From positions 59,522 through 123,521 of the forward strand of contig NZ_JONS01000010.1 of assembly GCF_000711965.1 (NCBI RefSeq): DNA of 64,000 bases. The letters run 5' to 3'. The notes under the pieces were generated by a model that was not told the DNA's origin, ran no database searches, and was given only the letters and a program-made list of their open reading frames with translations. The stretch is from Actinomyces israelii DSM 43320. GTDB taxonomy: Bacteria > Actinomycetota > Actinomycetes > Actinomycetales > Actinomycetaceae. Made by a program: the position numbers and the translations under genes. This document shows positions 30,027-38,697 of this stretch, piece after piece. How positions within the stretch are numbered: the stretch's first letter is position 1; each line of letters begins with the position of its first letter.

Positions 30027-31406
30027 TCAGGCCGGGGCGGCCAGCGTCGCCAGCGCCTTGACGATGCCGGGTGCGGCGTACAGCGTCATGAACTGCACGC
30101 CGTAGTTGACCCCGAGGCGGTTGAGCGCCCCGCACACCACGCCGATGAGCAGCACGCCGAAGATATTCGGGACGCCGGCGTCGATGTAGGCCAGCAGCAG
30201 GACGAAGGCCACGAAGAGCGCCAGCACCGCCTCGTGCGGGATGCGCCGCACGACGAAGTAGGTGATCTGCGAGGACCAGCGCACGGCGATGATGTAGGTG
30301 ATCGCAACGGAGACCAGCGCGCCCAGGGCGACGGCCGCGATGAAGCCGGGCATCTGCAGCTGGTAGTGCAGGTTGTTGTGGTTATCCAGGTCGTAAACGG
30401 GTGGCGCCTCGAACAGCGGCATCGCGGGCCCGGCGGACACGCCCGAGACGGGGAAGCCCAGCGCGACCAGCGGGATGATGACGCCGGCCAGGTAGGTCGA
30501 GTGCGTCAGCGCGCTCATGACGGTGACGGCGCGCTGGGAGCGGCGCACCCGGTCCTCCTTCTGGCGCGACGCCGTGGCCTCCCCCAGCAGGAATGTCAGG
30601 CCCACGGGGCTGAGCATGAACAGGGGCGTGGAGAGCGCCGCCATGGCGGCGCTCCACCATCCCTCGGACCGGGTGATCAGGCGGCCCGGCATCAGCCTGT
30701 GGGACTCGAACCCGGAGCGCAGGAGCGCAGTCCTCGTGCGTCCTCCGTGAGGCAGAGCCGCACGGCGCCCGGGGTTGAGCAGCTCCAGGAGAGTGACGAG
30801 CATGGGGCCCACCGTGATCCCCAGGAAGAAGGAGATGCTCACCTTCTTGTCATCGGTAATGATGTGGGTCATGCGGTAGAGCGCGGGCAGGGCCTCGAAC
30901 ATGAGAGCCAGCGGGATGATCGACACCAGTGCGAGGACCCGGTTCTTCCCGAGCAGCGCCAGGAGCACCGCGCAGGCCGCCAGGATCACGGGGGTATGGG
31001 CCTTGATCGGCTCGGCGAAGCGTGCGAGCAGCCCCGCCAGGGCGAAGCTCAGGGGGATGGAGATCGCGGTGCCGATGGTCGAGCCGACCGCCATCTTGCG
31101 GATCGTGTCCGAGGCCAGGCCCTTTCCGCGCAGGAGCACGGAGTGATCCATCAGCGGGGCCGACATCACCCCGCCGGGCAGCCCGACCAGCGCCGTGGGT
31201 ATGCCGTTCATGAGGTTGAGCGTGACGACCGCCGAGACGAAGAAGGCGAGCACCACCTGCGGCGGGGCGCCGGCCAGCACCAGGGCCAGGGTGACGGGAG
31301 CGAGCACGCTCGTCTCGTCGGTGCCCGGGATGAAGCCGATGAAGGTGTACAGGACGACGGCGCCGAGCACCGCCGTCAGCATCATGAGAATAAGCTCGGG
31401 AGTCAC
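30027..31406 (-). CDS. TctA-family membrane permease (tripartite tricarboxylate transporter large subunit)
   Basis: A large membrane protein of about 459 residues with roughly eleven helices. The TctA fold shows in TFIGFIPGTDETSVLAPVT near the N terminus, GLPGGVMSAPLMDHSVLLRGKG, GSTIGTAISIPLSFALAG and the repeat-like second half ending in VNYGVQFMTLYAAPGIVKAL. Such proteins move carboxylates with a periplasmic TctC-type binding protein and a small TctB. A small two-helix gene overlaps its start and could play the TctB part; no binding-protein gene is visible. It is convergent with the mevalonate cluster, so a link to that pathway is only positional. Confidence 0.8.
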   Translation of the reverse strand: MTPELILMMLTAVLGAVVLYTFIGFIPGTDETSVLAPVTLALVLAGAPPQVVLAFFVSAVVTLNLMNGIPTALVGLPGGVMSAPLMDHSVLLRGKGLASDTIRKMAVGSTIGTAISIPLSFALAGLLARFAEPIKAHTPVILAACAVLLALLGKNRVLALVSIIPLALMFEALPALYRMTHIITDDKKVSISFFLGITVGPMLVTLLELLNPGRRAALPHGGRTRTALLRSGFESHRLMPGRLITRSEGWWSAAMAALSTPLFMLSPVGLTFLLGEATASRQKEDRVRRSQRAVTVMSALTHSTYLAGVIIPLVALGFPVSGVSAGPAMPLFEAPPVYDLDNHNNLHYQLQMPGFIAAVALGALVSVAITYIIAVRWSSQITYFVVRRIPHEAVLALFVAFVLLLAYIDAGVPNIFGVLLIGVVCGALNRLGVNYGVQFMTLYAAPGIVKALATLAAPA

Positions 31407-31702
31407 TCGGCACCGCCCTCACCGGAGGCGGCGCAGTCCTTCCTGCCGGCCTCATCGACGATATCGACCTCGCGCTTGGGAGCCACCAGGAAGCAGTTCA
31501 CAATGAATCCGACGACGGACGCCCCCAGCCCCCAGAAAAGTGTTTGCCCGCCGACTCTCGAGGAAATCATGACCGCTGCGACGGCGCATGCCACCGCCAC
31601 CAGCAAGCAGACCACAAGGTCCTTGGGCGAGACGAGGTCATTCCAGACCTCAACATTCTGACGCTCCGTGCCCTCGGAGCCGGCTTCGGGTACATCACGC
31701 AC
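31403..31702 (-). CDS. Small two-helix membrane protein, putative TctB-like partner
   Basis: 99 residues from a GTG at 31702. A polar N-terminal 25 residues, helix 1 (VVCLLVAVACAVAAVMI), a short loop and helix 2 (FWGLGASVVGFIVNCFLVA), then a charged tail. TctB subunits usually have four helices and about 150 residues, so this is a reduced partner or an unrelated protein. It overlaps the TctA-like gene by 4 nt, so the two are coexpressed. No strong ribosome binding site precedes the GTG, and a start a few codons further in is possible. Confidence 0.6.
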   Translation of the reverse strand: MRDVPEAGSEGTERQNVEVWNDLVSPKDLVVCLLVAVACAVAAVMISSRVGGQTLFWGLGASVVGFIVNCFLVAPKREVDIVDEAGRKDCAASGEGGAE

Positions 31703-31713
31703 GGTCGGTGATG

Positions 31714-32372
31714 CTATGCGAGTCCCCTTGCACGCACTATATGCTGTTCGCCATGGCCCCGCCGACGCCCGAAGGCGTGGCGGCGCGCCGCGACGTCGTC
31801 GAGCGCCTCAGCACTCCCCGTCCGGGTCCGCGCCCGCGGGGGCCTGGTCGCCGGGAGGGGCAGTAGCCCCGCCTCCCTGGATCTCCGGAGGTACTCCACG
31901 TGCAGGCCGTCCAGCGCCTCGGGCACGCCGCCCCTCTCCATCTCCGTCAGGGCGTGCTGCCCGGTCGAGGGGTCGGGCACCGGCCCCACGGCCGCATGGA
32001 GTCGGCGAAGAGGATGAAGACGTAGTCGTGCACGGAGCTCTTGACCCTCATCCGCAACGGGAGGAAGGCGAGGGTCTGTTCCCAGGGGATGAGGCCCACG
32101 GAGCCGAGAGTCGTACGGTCGGTGACACCGCGGTCGTCCACCACCAGGGCGGGAGCGCCACCCAGGCGCACCGCCGCAAGAACGTTGGCAGCTGCGAGAA
32201 GGAGCAGAGCCGCCCACAGGATGCCGAGAACCAGAGTGAGCACCGCCGAGACCGGGTTCGAGAGGTCGTGGACGAGCCAGAGGAACGCGCTCTCAAGGGC
32301 GGAAAGCAGGACCAGGCCGACGGCCGCCGTCCAGATCTTCCGCAGATCGTGGCGGATGACGAGCGACTCCAT
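31714..32372 (-). pseudogene. STM3941-family membrane protein disrupted by a -1 frameshift
   Basis: From the ATG at 32372 the first 130 codons or so encode two membrane helices followed by PALVVDDRGVTDRTTLGSVG, LIPWEQTLAF and VHDYVFILFADSM. This is the pattern of STM3941-type proteins. That frame then loses sense and stops at 31947. The other frame continues the expected C-terminal helix region (PDPSTGQHALTEMERGGVPE, ALDGLHVEYLRRSREAG) down to 31714. Adding one base around 31985-31996 restores continuity. It is either a young pseudogene or a sequence error. Confidence 0.55.
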
Positions 32373-32419
32373 GCCCCTATGCTGGCACGCGGCCGGCTGC
32401 GGCAGGGCCCGGGGCGGCG

Positions 32420-32502
32420 GGGAGGGCTCCCCGGGTTTGCGGGCAACGCGCCTTGTCCTCAAGGTCGGCGGCTGCGCAGGCGGAGGGCTCCCCGGGTTTG
32501 CG
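32420..32502. repeat. Direct repeat of about 22 bp
   Basis: gagggctccccgggtttgcg occurs twice (about 32420-32442 and 32481-32503), separated by about 38 bp. It lies between the disrupted membrane-protein gene and the promoter of the membrane protein/regulator pair. Confidence 0.7.
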
Positions 32503-32535
32503 GACGGGGCCGGCCGGCATAGAATGAGCCCGCGA

Positions 32536-32550
32536 GTTTGTAGCACAAAC
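32536..32550 (+). promoter_or_regulatory. Candidate operator: perfect inverted repeat
   Basis: gtttgt-agc-acaaac, 25 bp before the membrane-protein start at 32575 and just upstream of its ribosome site GGAGGA (32563-32568). It is a good candidate for binding by the winged-helix regulator encoded as the second gene of the pair. Confidence 0.5.
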
Positions 32551-32574
32551 CACTTTGGTTATGGAGGAACTTCT

Positions 32575-33222
32575 ATGAGCGCCGGCACCCCCCTCGATCC
32601 GCGCGCCGCCCTCGAGACGATCAGCGAGCAGCAGGCCGCCCTCCGGCGGCGCGTCCTCATCCGCTCCTCCCCTCTGCTGGCCGCCTGGGGCCTGGCCTGG
32701 CTCATCGGCTACGGCGCCGGGTGGCTCAGCATCCGCCCCGACTACACCATGCCGACGCCCGTGTGGGTGGTCTACTTCGGCTGCCTCGCCGCAGCCGGCG
32801 CCTACACCTGCACCTATATCGTCCGCCGTGCGCGCGGGGTGCGCGGCGCCTCCAACCGGGCCGGCGTCCGCTACGCCATCGCCTGGGCGGGGGGATTCGT
32901 CCTCGGCCTGGTCGTCATGGGCCGGACCGGGGCCTTCCTCGCCTCCCTGGGGACGCCGGAGGCGGCGGAGGCGGGCATGATCCTGGGCAACGCCGTGCCC
33001 TGCCTCATCACCGGCACCCTCTTCGTGGTCTGCGCCGCCATCTGGGACGAGCCCGTCATGGCGTGGGTCGGCGGCTGGCTCCTCGCGGTCACCACCGCGG
33101 CCACCCTCGTCGGCGGGACCGGCCTGTGGGCGATCATGTCCCTGGCGGGCGGGGGCGGCGCGCTCGTCGCGGCGGCCGTTGACGCGCTCCGCACCCGGGC
33201 CGCGGGGAGGGCGGCGCGATGA
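32575..33222 (+). CDS. Multi-helix membrane protein paired with a wHTH regulator
   Basis: 215 residues with about six hydrophobic segments starting near residue 32 (SPLLAAWGLAWLIGYGAGWL). The charged N terminus contains AALETISEQQAALRRRV. I do not recognise a catalytic motif. Actinobacterial genomes often pair such a protein with a small winged-helix regulator. The regulator gene overlaps its end by 4 nt (33219-33222), and the palindrome at 32536-32550 suggests autoregulation of the pair. Start supported by GGAGGA seven bases upstream of the ATG. Function unknown. Confidence 0.75.
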   Translation: MSAGTPLDPRAALETISEQQAALRRRVLIRSSPLLAAWGLAWLIGYGAGWLSIRPDYTMPTPVWVVYFGCLAAAGAYTCTYIVRRARGVRGASNRAGVRYAIAWAGGFVLGLVVMGRTGAFLASLGTPEAAEAGMILGNAVPCLITGTLFVVCAAIWDEPVMAWVGGWLLAVTTAATLVGGTGLWAIMSLAGGGGALVAAAVDALRTRAAGRAAR

Positions 33223-33527
33223 GCACCGACGCCCCGCTCGACCCGGTCATCCACGCCCAGGCCAGGCTCCGCATTATGGCGACCCTGGCGGGCCTTCCCC
33301 GGGGCGACGAGATGGTCTTCCCCCGACTGCGCGAGATGCTCGGCATGACGGCCGGGAACCTGTCCACCCACCTGAGCAGGCTGGAGCAGGCCGGGTACGT
33401 GTCCCAGTCCAAGGCCTTCGCGGGGCGCACCCCTGCCACCTACCTCGCACTCACCTCCAGGGGGCGCGCGGCCTTCGAGGAGTACACCCGTGCGCTGCGG
33501 GCCGTGCTCGAGGCCGCCGGGCAGTGA
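33219..33527 (+). CDS. Winged helix-turn-helix transcriptional regulator
   Basis: 102 residues. The fold is that of the ArsR/MarR-like DNA-binding family: LRIMATLAGLP (first helix), FPRLREMLGMTAGNLSTHLS, RLEQAGYVSQSKAF (recognition helix region), then the wing TPATYLALTSRGRAAFEEYT. No metal-binding Cys/His pair is visible. Overlaps the upstream membrane-protein gene by 4 nt, so it probably controls the expression of that gene through the nearby palindrome. Confidence 0.85.
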   Translation: MSTDAPLDPVIHAQARLRIMATLAGLPRGDEMVFPRLREMLGMTAGNLSTHLSRLEQAGYVSQSKAFAGRTPATYLALTSRGRAAFEEYTRALRAVLEAAGQ

Positions 33528-33579
33528 GCCCGGGGCGGCGCCCGGACCGCCCCCGCCCCTTGCGCCGCGATCGGCAGTG

Positions 33580-34536
33580 CTAGAGCAGGATGGTCGCGAA
33601 GGTCCCGGTCCGCTCGAAGCCCAGCCGACCGTACAGGCGCAGGGCGGCGGCGTTGAAGTCGTTGACGTACAGGCTCACCACGCCCTCGGCGCGCATGTGG
33701 TCCCGACGCACGGCATCGACGGCGGCGGCCAGCGCCGCTGTGGCGATGCCCCGGCCGCGCAGGTCATCGCGGGTCCACACCCCGGTCAGTTGGACGACCG
33801 TGCCCGTGGGGGCGTCCCACACCGCGCCGACGTCGGTCTTGAAGGCCACCAGCGCCGGTCCTCCCGGCCGTGCGGGCCGCCCCTCGCCGTCGTCGAGGAG
33901 CACGTAGCTGCGTCCGGTGGCCACCAGCCAGGCCACGTGCCGCGCGTAGGATCCGCCCGCCGCCGTCGGGTCGTAGCCGAGCTCGCCGGAGAACATGGCC
34001 ACCGACGCGGGCAGCACCAGGTCCGTCTCGGTCGAGCTCGCGGCGTGCAGGCCCTCGACCGCCCACCGCAGGGCGGGACGGCGCCCGAGGACCGCCTCGG
34101 CCAGGCCGCCGGCGGGCGTCGGCGCCACGAGCAGCGGCTGTATCCACCGCTCCTCGCGGGCGTGCAGGCCGTCGGCCGCCAGCGGCCCCCAGACCGCCTC
34201 GACGTCCTGGGCCGGCCCCGTCAGCGAGCCGTGGCGGACCAGGCGCAGCCGCGCATGGTCGGCCACGGCGCGGGCCCCGGCCGACCCGACGCCGTCGTGC
34301 CCGAGTCCGGGGCGCGCCGCCAGGCCGAAGGGCATGAGCGAGCCGGTCGCCCACGCCCCGGCCGCAGGCCGGCCCGGGCGCCCCAGGACCACGACGTCGC
34401 CGTTGCCCCACCGGTCCCACCGGCACAGCTGGTGGGCCAGGGCCACGGCTCCGACGGGGTCGAGGGCGCACAGACGCAGCAGCCCGTCACGCTGGTGCGG
34501 GCCGATGGCGCTCAGGCGGTGGCCGAAGAAGCTCAC
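33580..34536 (-). CDS. DUF4081-GNAT N-acetyltransferase
   Basis: 318 residues. The N-terminal half is the DUF4081-like domain. The C-terminal half is a GNAT fold with GVWTRDDLRGRGIATAALAA (acetyl-CoA-binding R/G-x-x-G-x-G/A loop) and SLYVNDFNAAALRLYGRLGF, ending in ERTGTFATILL. Proteins of this architecture lie next to ispG in many actinobacteria. The substrate is unknown. GTG start at 34536, 39 bp downstream of ispG on the same strand, so probably cotranscribed with it. Confidence 0.85.
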   Translation of the reverse strand: MSFFGHRLSAIGPHQRDGLLRLCALDPVGAVALAHQLCRWDRWGNGDVVVLGRPGRPAAGAWATGSLMPFGLAARPGLGHDGVGSAGARAVADHARLRLVRHGSLTGPAQDVEAVWGPLAADGLHAREERWIQPLLVAPTPAGGLAEAVLGRRPALRWAVEGLHAASSTETDLVLPASVAMFSGELGYDPTAAGGSYARHVAWLVATGRSYVLLDDGEGRPARPGGPALVAFKTDVGAVWDAPTGTVVQLTGVWTRDDLRGRGIATAALAAAVDAVRRDHMRAEGVVSLYVNDFNAAALRLYGRLGFERTGTFATILL

Positions 34537-34575
34537 GGTGGCATCGCAGCGGGCCGGCGGGCCCCAGTAGCGGCA

Positions 34576-35757
34576 TCAGGCACTGGTGACGACGCTGGGC
34601 GACGTCCCCGCCAGGGCGGCCTCGCCGAGCTCGGCGCGCATCTGGTCGGCCATTGTCTGGGCGTGCTCGAGGAGGGTCTCGACGACCCGGCTCTCCGGGA
34701 CGGTCTCGACGACCTTGCCGCGCACGAAGATCTGCCCCTTGCCGTTGCCGGATGCGCAGCCGAGATCGGCCTCGCGGGCCTCGCCGGGGCCGTTGACCAC
34801 GCAGCCCATGACGGCCACCCGCAGGGGGGCGGTGATCTGCTTGAGCCCGCTCTCGACCTCCTCGGCGAGCGTCCACACATCCACCTGGGCGCGCCCGCAC
34901 GAGGGGCACGAGACGATCTCGAGCCTGCGCTCGCGCAGCCCCATGAACTCCAGCAGCTTGGTGCCGACCTTGACCTCCTCCACCGGCGGGGCGGACAGGG
35001 AGACGCGTATGGTGTCGCCGATGCCCTGGGCGAGCAGGGTGCCGAAGGCCGCGCAGGACTTGATGGTGCCCTGGAAGGCGGGGCCGGCCTCGGTCACCCC
35101 CAGGTGCAGGGGCCAGTCGCCCTTCTCCGAGAGCAGCTGGTAGGCCTGGACCATGGTGACCACGTCGTGGTGCTTGACGGAGATCTTGAAGTCGTGGAAG
35201 CCGCACTCCTCGAACAGGCTCGCCTCCCAGGTCGCGGACTCCACGAGGGCCTCCGGCGTGGCCCTGCCGTACTTCTTGAGCAGGCGCCGGTCCAGGGAGC
35301 CCGCGTTGACGCCGATGCGCAGGGAGACGCCGTGGTCGGAGGCGGCCCTGCAGATCTCGGCGACCTGGTCGTCGAACTTGCGGATGTTGCCCGGGTTGAC
35401 GCGCACGGCGCCGCAGCCAGCCTCGATGGCGGCGAAGACGTACTTGGGCTTGAAGTGGATGTCCGCGATCACGGGGATGCGGGACTGCTTGGCGATGACG
35501 GGCAGCGCGTCGGCGTCCTTGTCGGTGGGGCAGGCCACGCGCACGATGTCGCAGCCGGAGGCCGTCAGCTCGGCGATCTGCTGGAGGGTCGCGCCGATGT
35601 CGTGGGTCTTGGTCGTGGTCATCGACTGGACCGTGATGGGGGCGTCCCCCCCCACGTGGAGATCCCCCACCCTGATCTTGCGGGTGGGCCTGCGAGGCGC
35701 CAGGACGGGTCTCTCCTCGCGGACGGTGGGGATACCAAGGGCGATGGCGTCAGTCAC
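34576..35757 (-). CDS. ispG: 4-hydroxy-3-methylbut-2-en-1-yl diphosphate synthase (MEP pathway)
   Basis: [4Fe-4S] enzyme converting MEcPP to HMBPP in the methylerythritol phosphate pathway. 393 residues. The TIM-barrel part shows [54 protein letters not shown] and [10 protein letters not shown]. The Fe-S domain carries SCPSCGR and, later, [16 protein letters not shown]. Together with dxr (37356-38630) this shows that the organism has MEP-pathway genes besides the lower mevalonate genes at 25.6-29.9 kb. Order dxr-rseP-ispG-GNAT is the usual actinobacterial arrangement. Confidence 0.96.
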   Translation of the reverse strand: MTDAIALGIPTVREERPVLAPRRPTRKIRVGDLHVGGDAPITVQSMTTTKTHDIGATLQQIAELTASGCDIVRVACPTDKDADALPVIAKQSRIPVIADIHFKPKYVFAAIEAGCGAVRVNPGNIRKFDDQVAEICRAASDHGVSLRIGVNAGSLDRRLLKKYGRATPEALVESATWEASLFEECGFHDFKISVKHHDVVTMVQAYQLLSEKGDWPLHLGVTEAGPAFQGTIKSCAAFGTLLAQGIGDTIRVSLSAPPVEEVKVGTKLLEFMGLRERRLEIVSCPSCGRAQVDVWTLAEEVESGLKQITAPLRVAVMGCVVNGPGEAREADLGCASGNGKGQIFVRGKVVETVPESRVVETLLEHAQTMADQMRAELGEAALAGTSPSVVTSA

Positions 35758-35901
35758 GCGCTCAAGTATGGACCCGATGACAGTCCGTCAGCCACACGTG
35801 GAGGGCCCCTGTGGCACGGGTCCCGCGGCAGTGGGCGCCGCCTCAGCGCCCTCGTCATCCTGTGCCGAGGCGGGCGGCGACGGCGGCCGGCGGGCGCCCC
35901 G

Positions 35902-35965
35902 GACCGATCTCGACGCGGAACTCGACCGATCTCGGCGCGGAAGTGAACCGATCTCGACGAAGGGG
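35902..35965 (-). repeat. Dispersed repeat with 22-bp period, copy 3 (inverted, three half-units)
   Basis: On the minus strand, GAGATCGGT occurs three times with 22-bp spacing and TTCCG in the middle of each unit. It is the same family as 6438-6484 and 11054-11101. It lies in the 230-bp gap between rseP and ispG. Confidence 0.75.
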
Positions 35966-35987
35966 GCTGCGGCCGCGGCGGCGGGAC

Positions 35988-37286
35988 TCAGAACGGCGCG
36001 ACGATATCGACCCAGATGAGCACCAGCGCCATCATGATGAGGGCGACCAGCACGACCTGCCCCACCGGCAGCATGCGGGCGGTGTCCACCGGGCCGGGGT
36101 CGGGGCGCCCGCGCCGGCGCGCCCAGGCGCGCCTGAGGCCCTCCCAGCAGGCGCCCGCGACGTGCCCGCCGTCCAGGGGCAGCAGCGGCACCAGGTTGAA
36201 GGCGAACAGGGCGAGGTTCAGCGAGCCCAGCAGGCTCAGCATGGAGGACAGGCGCGCCGAGAAGGGGACCTCGCCGGTGCCCACGCCCGCGCTGGAGACC
36301 TCGCCCGCGATCCGGCCCACGCCCACCAGGGAGACCAGGCCGTCGGCGCTGCGCTGCTCCGCCCCCAGGCCAGCGGCCACGGAGTGGTAGAGGCCGACCG
36401 GCAGGGTGAAGATCGCCTTGAGGGTCTGCCCCACCGCGAGGGCGACCGCCCCGGGGACCCGGCTGAGCGGCACCCGCACCATGCCCAGTGCCGGACCGAT
36501 GCCGACGTAGGGCCGCAGCTCGGTGGAGGTGCTCCCGTCGGAGGCGGTGACGGTGCGCTCGACCTCGACGGGGGTCACGCTCAGGGTCACCGTGGCCCCG
36601 TCCCGGCGCACGACGACGTCTGCCGGCCCGGTGCCGCCGGAGCGGATGGCCCTCTGGACGTCCTCCCAGGCGGGGGTGGGGGCGCCGTTCCAGGAGACGA
36701 TCTCGTCGCCCGCCTCCAGGCCCGCGGCCACCGCGGGCGAGGCGGCGTCCGTGGCGCACTCGGGGCCGCCGGAGGCGTCGGCGTCGATACTGGCCGGGAC
36801 GCAGGGCGCCACCGAGGAGACCGTGGAGGTGTAGGTGTACTGCCCGACCGCGCCCAGGGCCAGCACGAGGCAGACGACCCCCAGGGCCAGGTTGGTCAGG
36901 ATGCCGCCCGCCATCACCACGAGCTTGCGCGGCACGCTCAGCCGGTAGAAGGCCCGGTGCTGCTCGTCGGGGCCCAGCTCCTCGAGGGACTCCTGGCGGG
37001 CGTCGGCCACCATGGAGCCGGGCCTGTCCGGGTGGCCGGGGCGGGCCGGGGGCAGCATGCCCAGCAGCCTGACGTAGCCGCCCAGCCAGATCGCCTTGAC
37101 GCCGTACTCGGTCTCGCCGCGGCGGATGGACCACACGCGCGGCCCGAAGCCGATGAAGTACTCGGGCACCTTCACGCCGAATCGTTTGGCGGGGATCATG
37201 TGCCCCAGCTCGTGGAGGGCGACCGACACGGCGACCCCCGCGATGAGGACGATAATGCCGAGGATGTAGGCGAGGGTCTGGCTCAC
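35988..37286 (-). CDS. rseP: Site-2 intramembrane metalloprotease (RseP/Rip1 family, M50)
   Basis: Zinc protease cleaving membrane-embedded substrates such as anti-sigma factors. Near the N terminus, VALHELGHMIPAKRFGVKV carries HExxH. YFIGFGPRVWSIRRGETEYG and GGYVRLLGM follow. A PDZ domain (about residues 170-270) contains AGLEAGDEIVSWNG. The third zinc ligand motif LVPLLPLDGGHV lies in the C-terminal membrane region. About 432 residues. Lies 69 bp downstream of dxr and 230 bp before ispG, the standard dxr-rseP-ispG order. Confidence 0.93.
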   Translation of the reverse strand: MSQTLAYILGIIVLIAGVAVSVALHELGHMIPAKRFGVKVPEYFIGFGPRVWSIRRGETEYGVKAIWLGGYVRLLGMLPPARPGHPDRPGSMVADARQESLEELGPDEQHRAFYRLSVPRKLVVMAGGILTNLALGVVCLVLALGAVGQYTYTSTVSSVAPCVPASIDADASGGPECATDAASPAVAAGLEAGDEIVSWNGAPTPAWEDVQRAIRSGGTGPADVVVRRDGATVTLSVTPVEVERTVTASDGSTSTELRPYVGIGPALGMVRVPLSRVPGAVALAVGQTLKAIFTLPVGLYHSVAAGLGAEQRSADGLVSLVGVGRIAGEVSSAGVGTGEVPFSARLSSMLSLLGSLNLALFAFNLVPLLPLDGGHVAGACWEGLRRAWARRRGRPDPGPVDTARMLPVGQVVLVALIMMALVLIWVDIVAPF

Positions 37287-37355
37287 GGGCGGCTCCTGGT
37301 GTGTGAGGTACGGGCGAGGTCGGTGGGTGTCGGGCGGCGGCTCGGCGCAAGCGCC

Positions 37356-38630
37356 TCAGCGGTCCGAGCGGAGGGCGATGAGCTCGTCGGCGCGCCGGCG
37401 CGCCCAGGTCTCGGCGGCCAGGACGTCCTCCAGGCCCGGGGGGGCGCCGGGGGCGCCGTCGTGCTCCTCCACGACGGCGGCGTCGATCCGGACAATGTCG
37501 GTCCATCTCAGCCGGTCGGCCAGGAAGGCGTCCACGGCCTGCTCGTTGGCGGCGTTGAGGACGGCCGGGTGGGTCGCGGAGGCCGCCACCGCGCTGCGGG
37601 CCAGGTCGACGGCGGGGAAGGTCCCGGCGTCCAGAGGCTCGAAGGTCCAGGCGATCGGCTCGTCCCACCGGTTGGGGGCCACCAGCCCGGACAGGTCGGG
37701 GCGCGCCGGCCAGGTCAGACCCAGGGCGATGGGCAGGCGCATGTCGGGCGGCGAGGCCTGGGCGATGGTGGCGCCGTCGATGAACTCGACCATGGAGTGG
37801 ACGACGGACTGCGGGTGGACGACGACGGCGATGTCGGCGGGGGCGACGTCGAACAGGAGGTGGGCCTCAATGAGCTCCAGGCCCTTGTTGACCAGGGTGG
37901 AGGAGTTGACGGTGACGACGGGCCCCATCGCCCAGGTGGGGTGCGCCAGGGCCTGCCCGGCGGTGACGCCGGCGAGGTCGGCGCGCGGGCGGCCGCGGAA
38001 GGGGCCGCCGGAGGCGGTGAGCACCAGGCGGCGGACCTCGCTGCGCCCGGTGACCACGGGGCTGGTCAGCCCCCTCTCGTGGCGGCCGGAGGCCAGGGCC
38101 TGGGCGATGGCGGAGTGCTCGGAGTCCACCGGGACGACCTGCCCGGGCCGGCGCGCGGCACTCCTGACCAGGGCGCCGCCCACGACGAGGGACTCCTTGT
38201 TGGCCAGGGCCAGGCGCGCGCCGCTCTCCAGCGCGGCCAGGGTCGGGCGCAGGCCGACCGAGCCGGTGATCCCGTTCAGGACGGTGTCGTGGGGCCCCAG
38301 CCCCGCCCGGGCGACGAGCTCGACCGGGGCATCGGGGCCGGTGAGGATCTCGGTGACCGGGTCGGGCCGGCCCAGGCGGTCGGCCGTCGCGGACAGGGCC
38401 GTGCGCACGCGCGCGCCCAGGCCCGCCTCGCGGGCGGAGACAGCGAGGCGCGGCACCGCGAAGGTCACGGCCTGCTCGGCCAGCTCGGCCAGACGGGCGC
38501 CCCCGGCCGCCAGCCCCGCGACCCGGGGCGCCGGCCCCGCGGCACCCAGGCGGGTGACGACCTCCAGGGCCTGGGTCCCGATGGAGCCGGTGGACCCCAG
38601 CACGACGACCCGGGCGGGTTCGTGGCTCAT
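37356..38630 (-). CDS. dxr: 1-deoxy-D-xylulose 5-phosphate reductoisomerase (MEP pathway)
   Basis: NADPH-dependent formation of MEP, the committed step of the methylerythritol phosphate pathway. VVVLGSTGSIGTQALEVV is the NADPH-binding motif. ANKESLVVGG, VDSEHSAIAQAL and LTASGGPFRG line the active site, with NSSTLVNKGLELIEAHLLFD later. 424 residues, slightly longer than usual (about 390). The ATG at 38630 was chosen because it begins immediately before the nucleotide-binding strand. 67 bp downstream of the DivIVA-domain gene. Confidence 0.96.
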   Translation of the reverse strand: MSHEPARVVVLGSTGSIGTQALEVVTRLGAAGPAPRVAGLAAGGARLAELAEQAVTFAVPRLAVSAREAGLGARVRTALSATADRLGRPDPVTEILTGPDAPVELVARAGLGPHDTVLNGITGSVGLRPTLAALESGARLALANKESLVVGGALVRSAARRPGQVVPVDSEHSAIAQALASGRHERGLTSPVVTGRSEVRRLVLTASGGPFRGRPRADLAGVTAGQALAHPTWAMGPVVTVNSSTLVNKGLELIEAHLLFDVAPADIAVVVHPQSVVHSMVEFIDGATIAQASPPDMRLPIALGLTWPARPDLSGLVAPNRWDEPIAWTFEPLDAGTFPAVDLARSAVAASATHPAVLNAANEQAVDAFLADRLRWTDIVRIDAAVVEEHDGAPGAPPGLEDVLAAETWARRRADELIALRSDR

Positions 38631-38697
38631 GCATGCTCCTTCCTGGACGCGGCGGGCCGTCGCGTCGTAGCGGGCTCGCGGCCCGTCTCCCGGCGCC

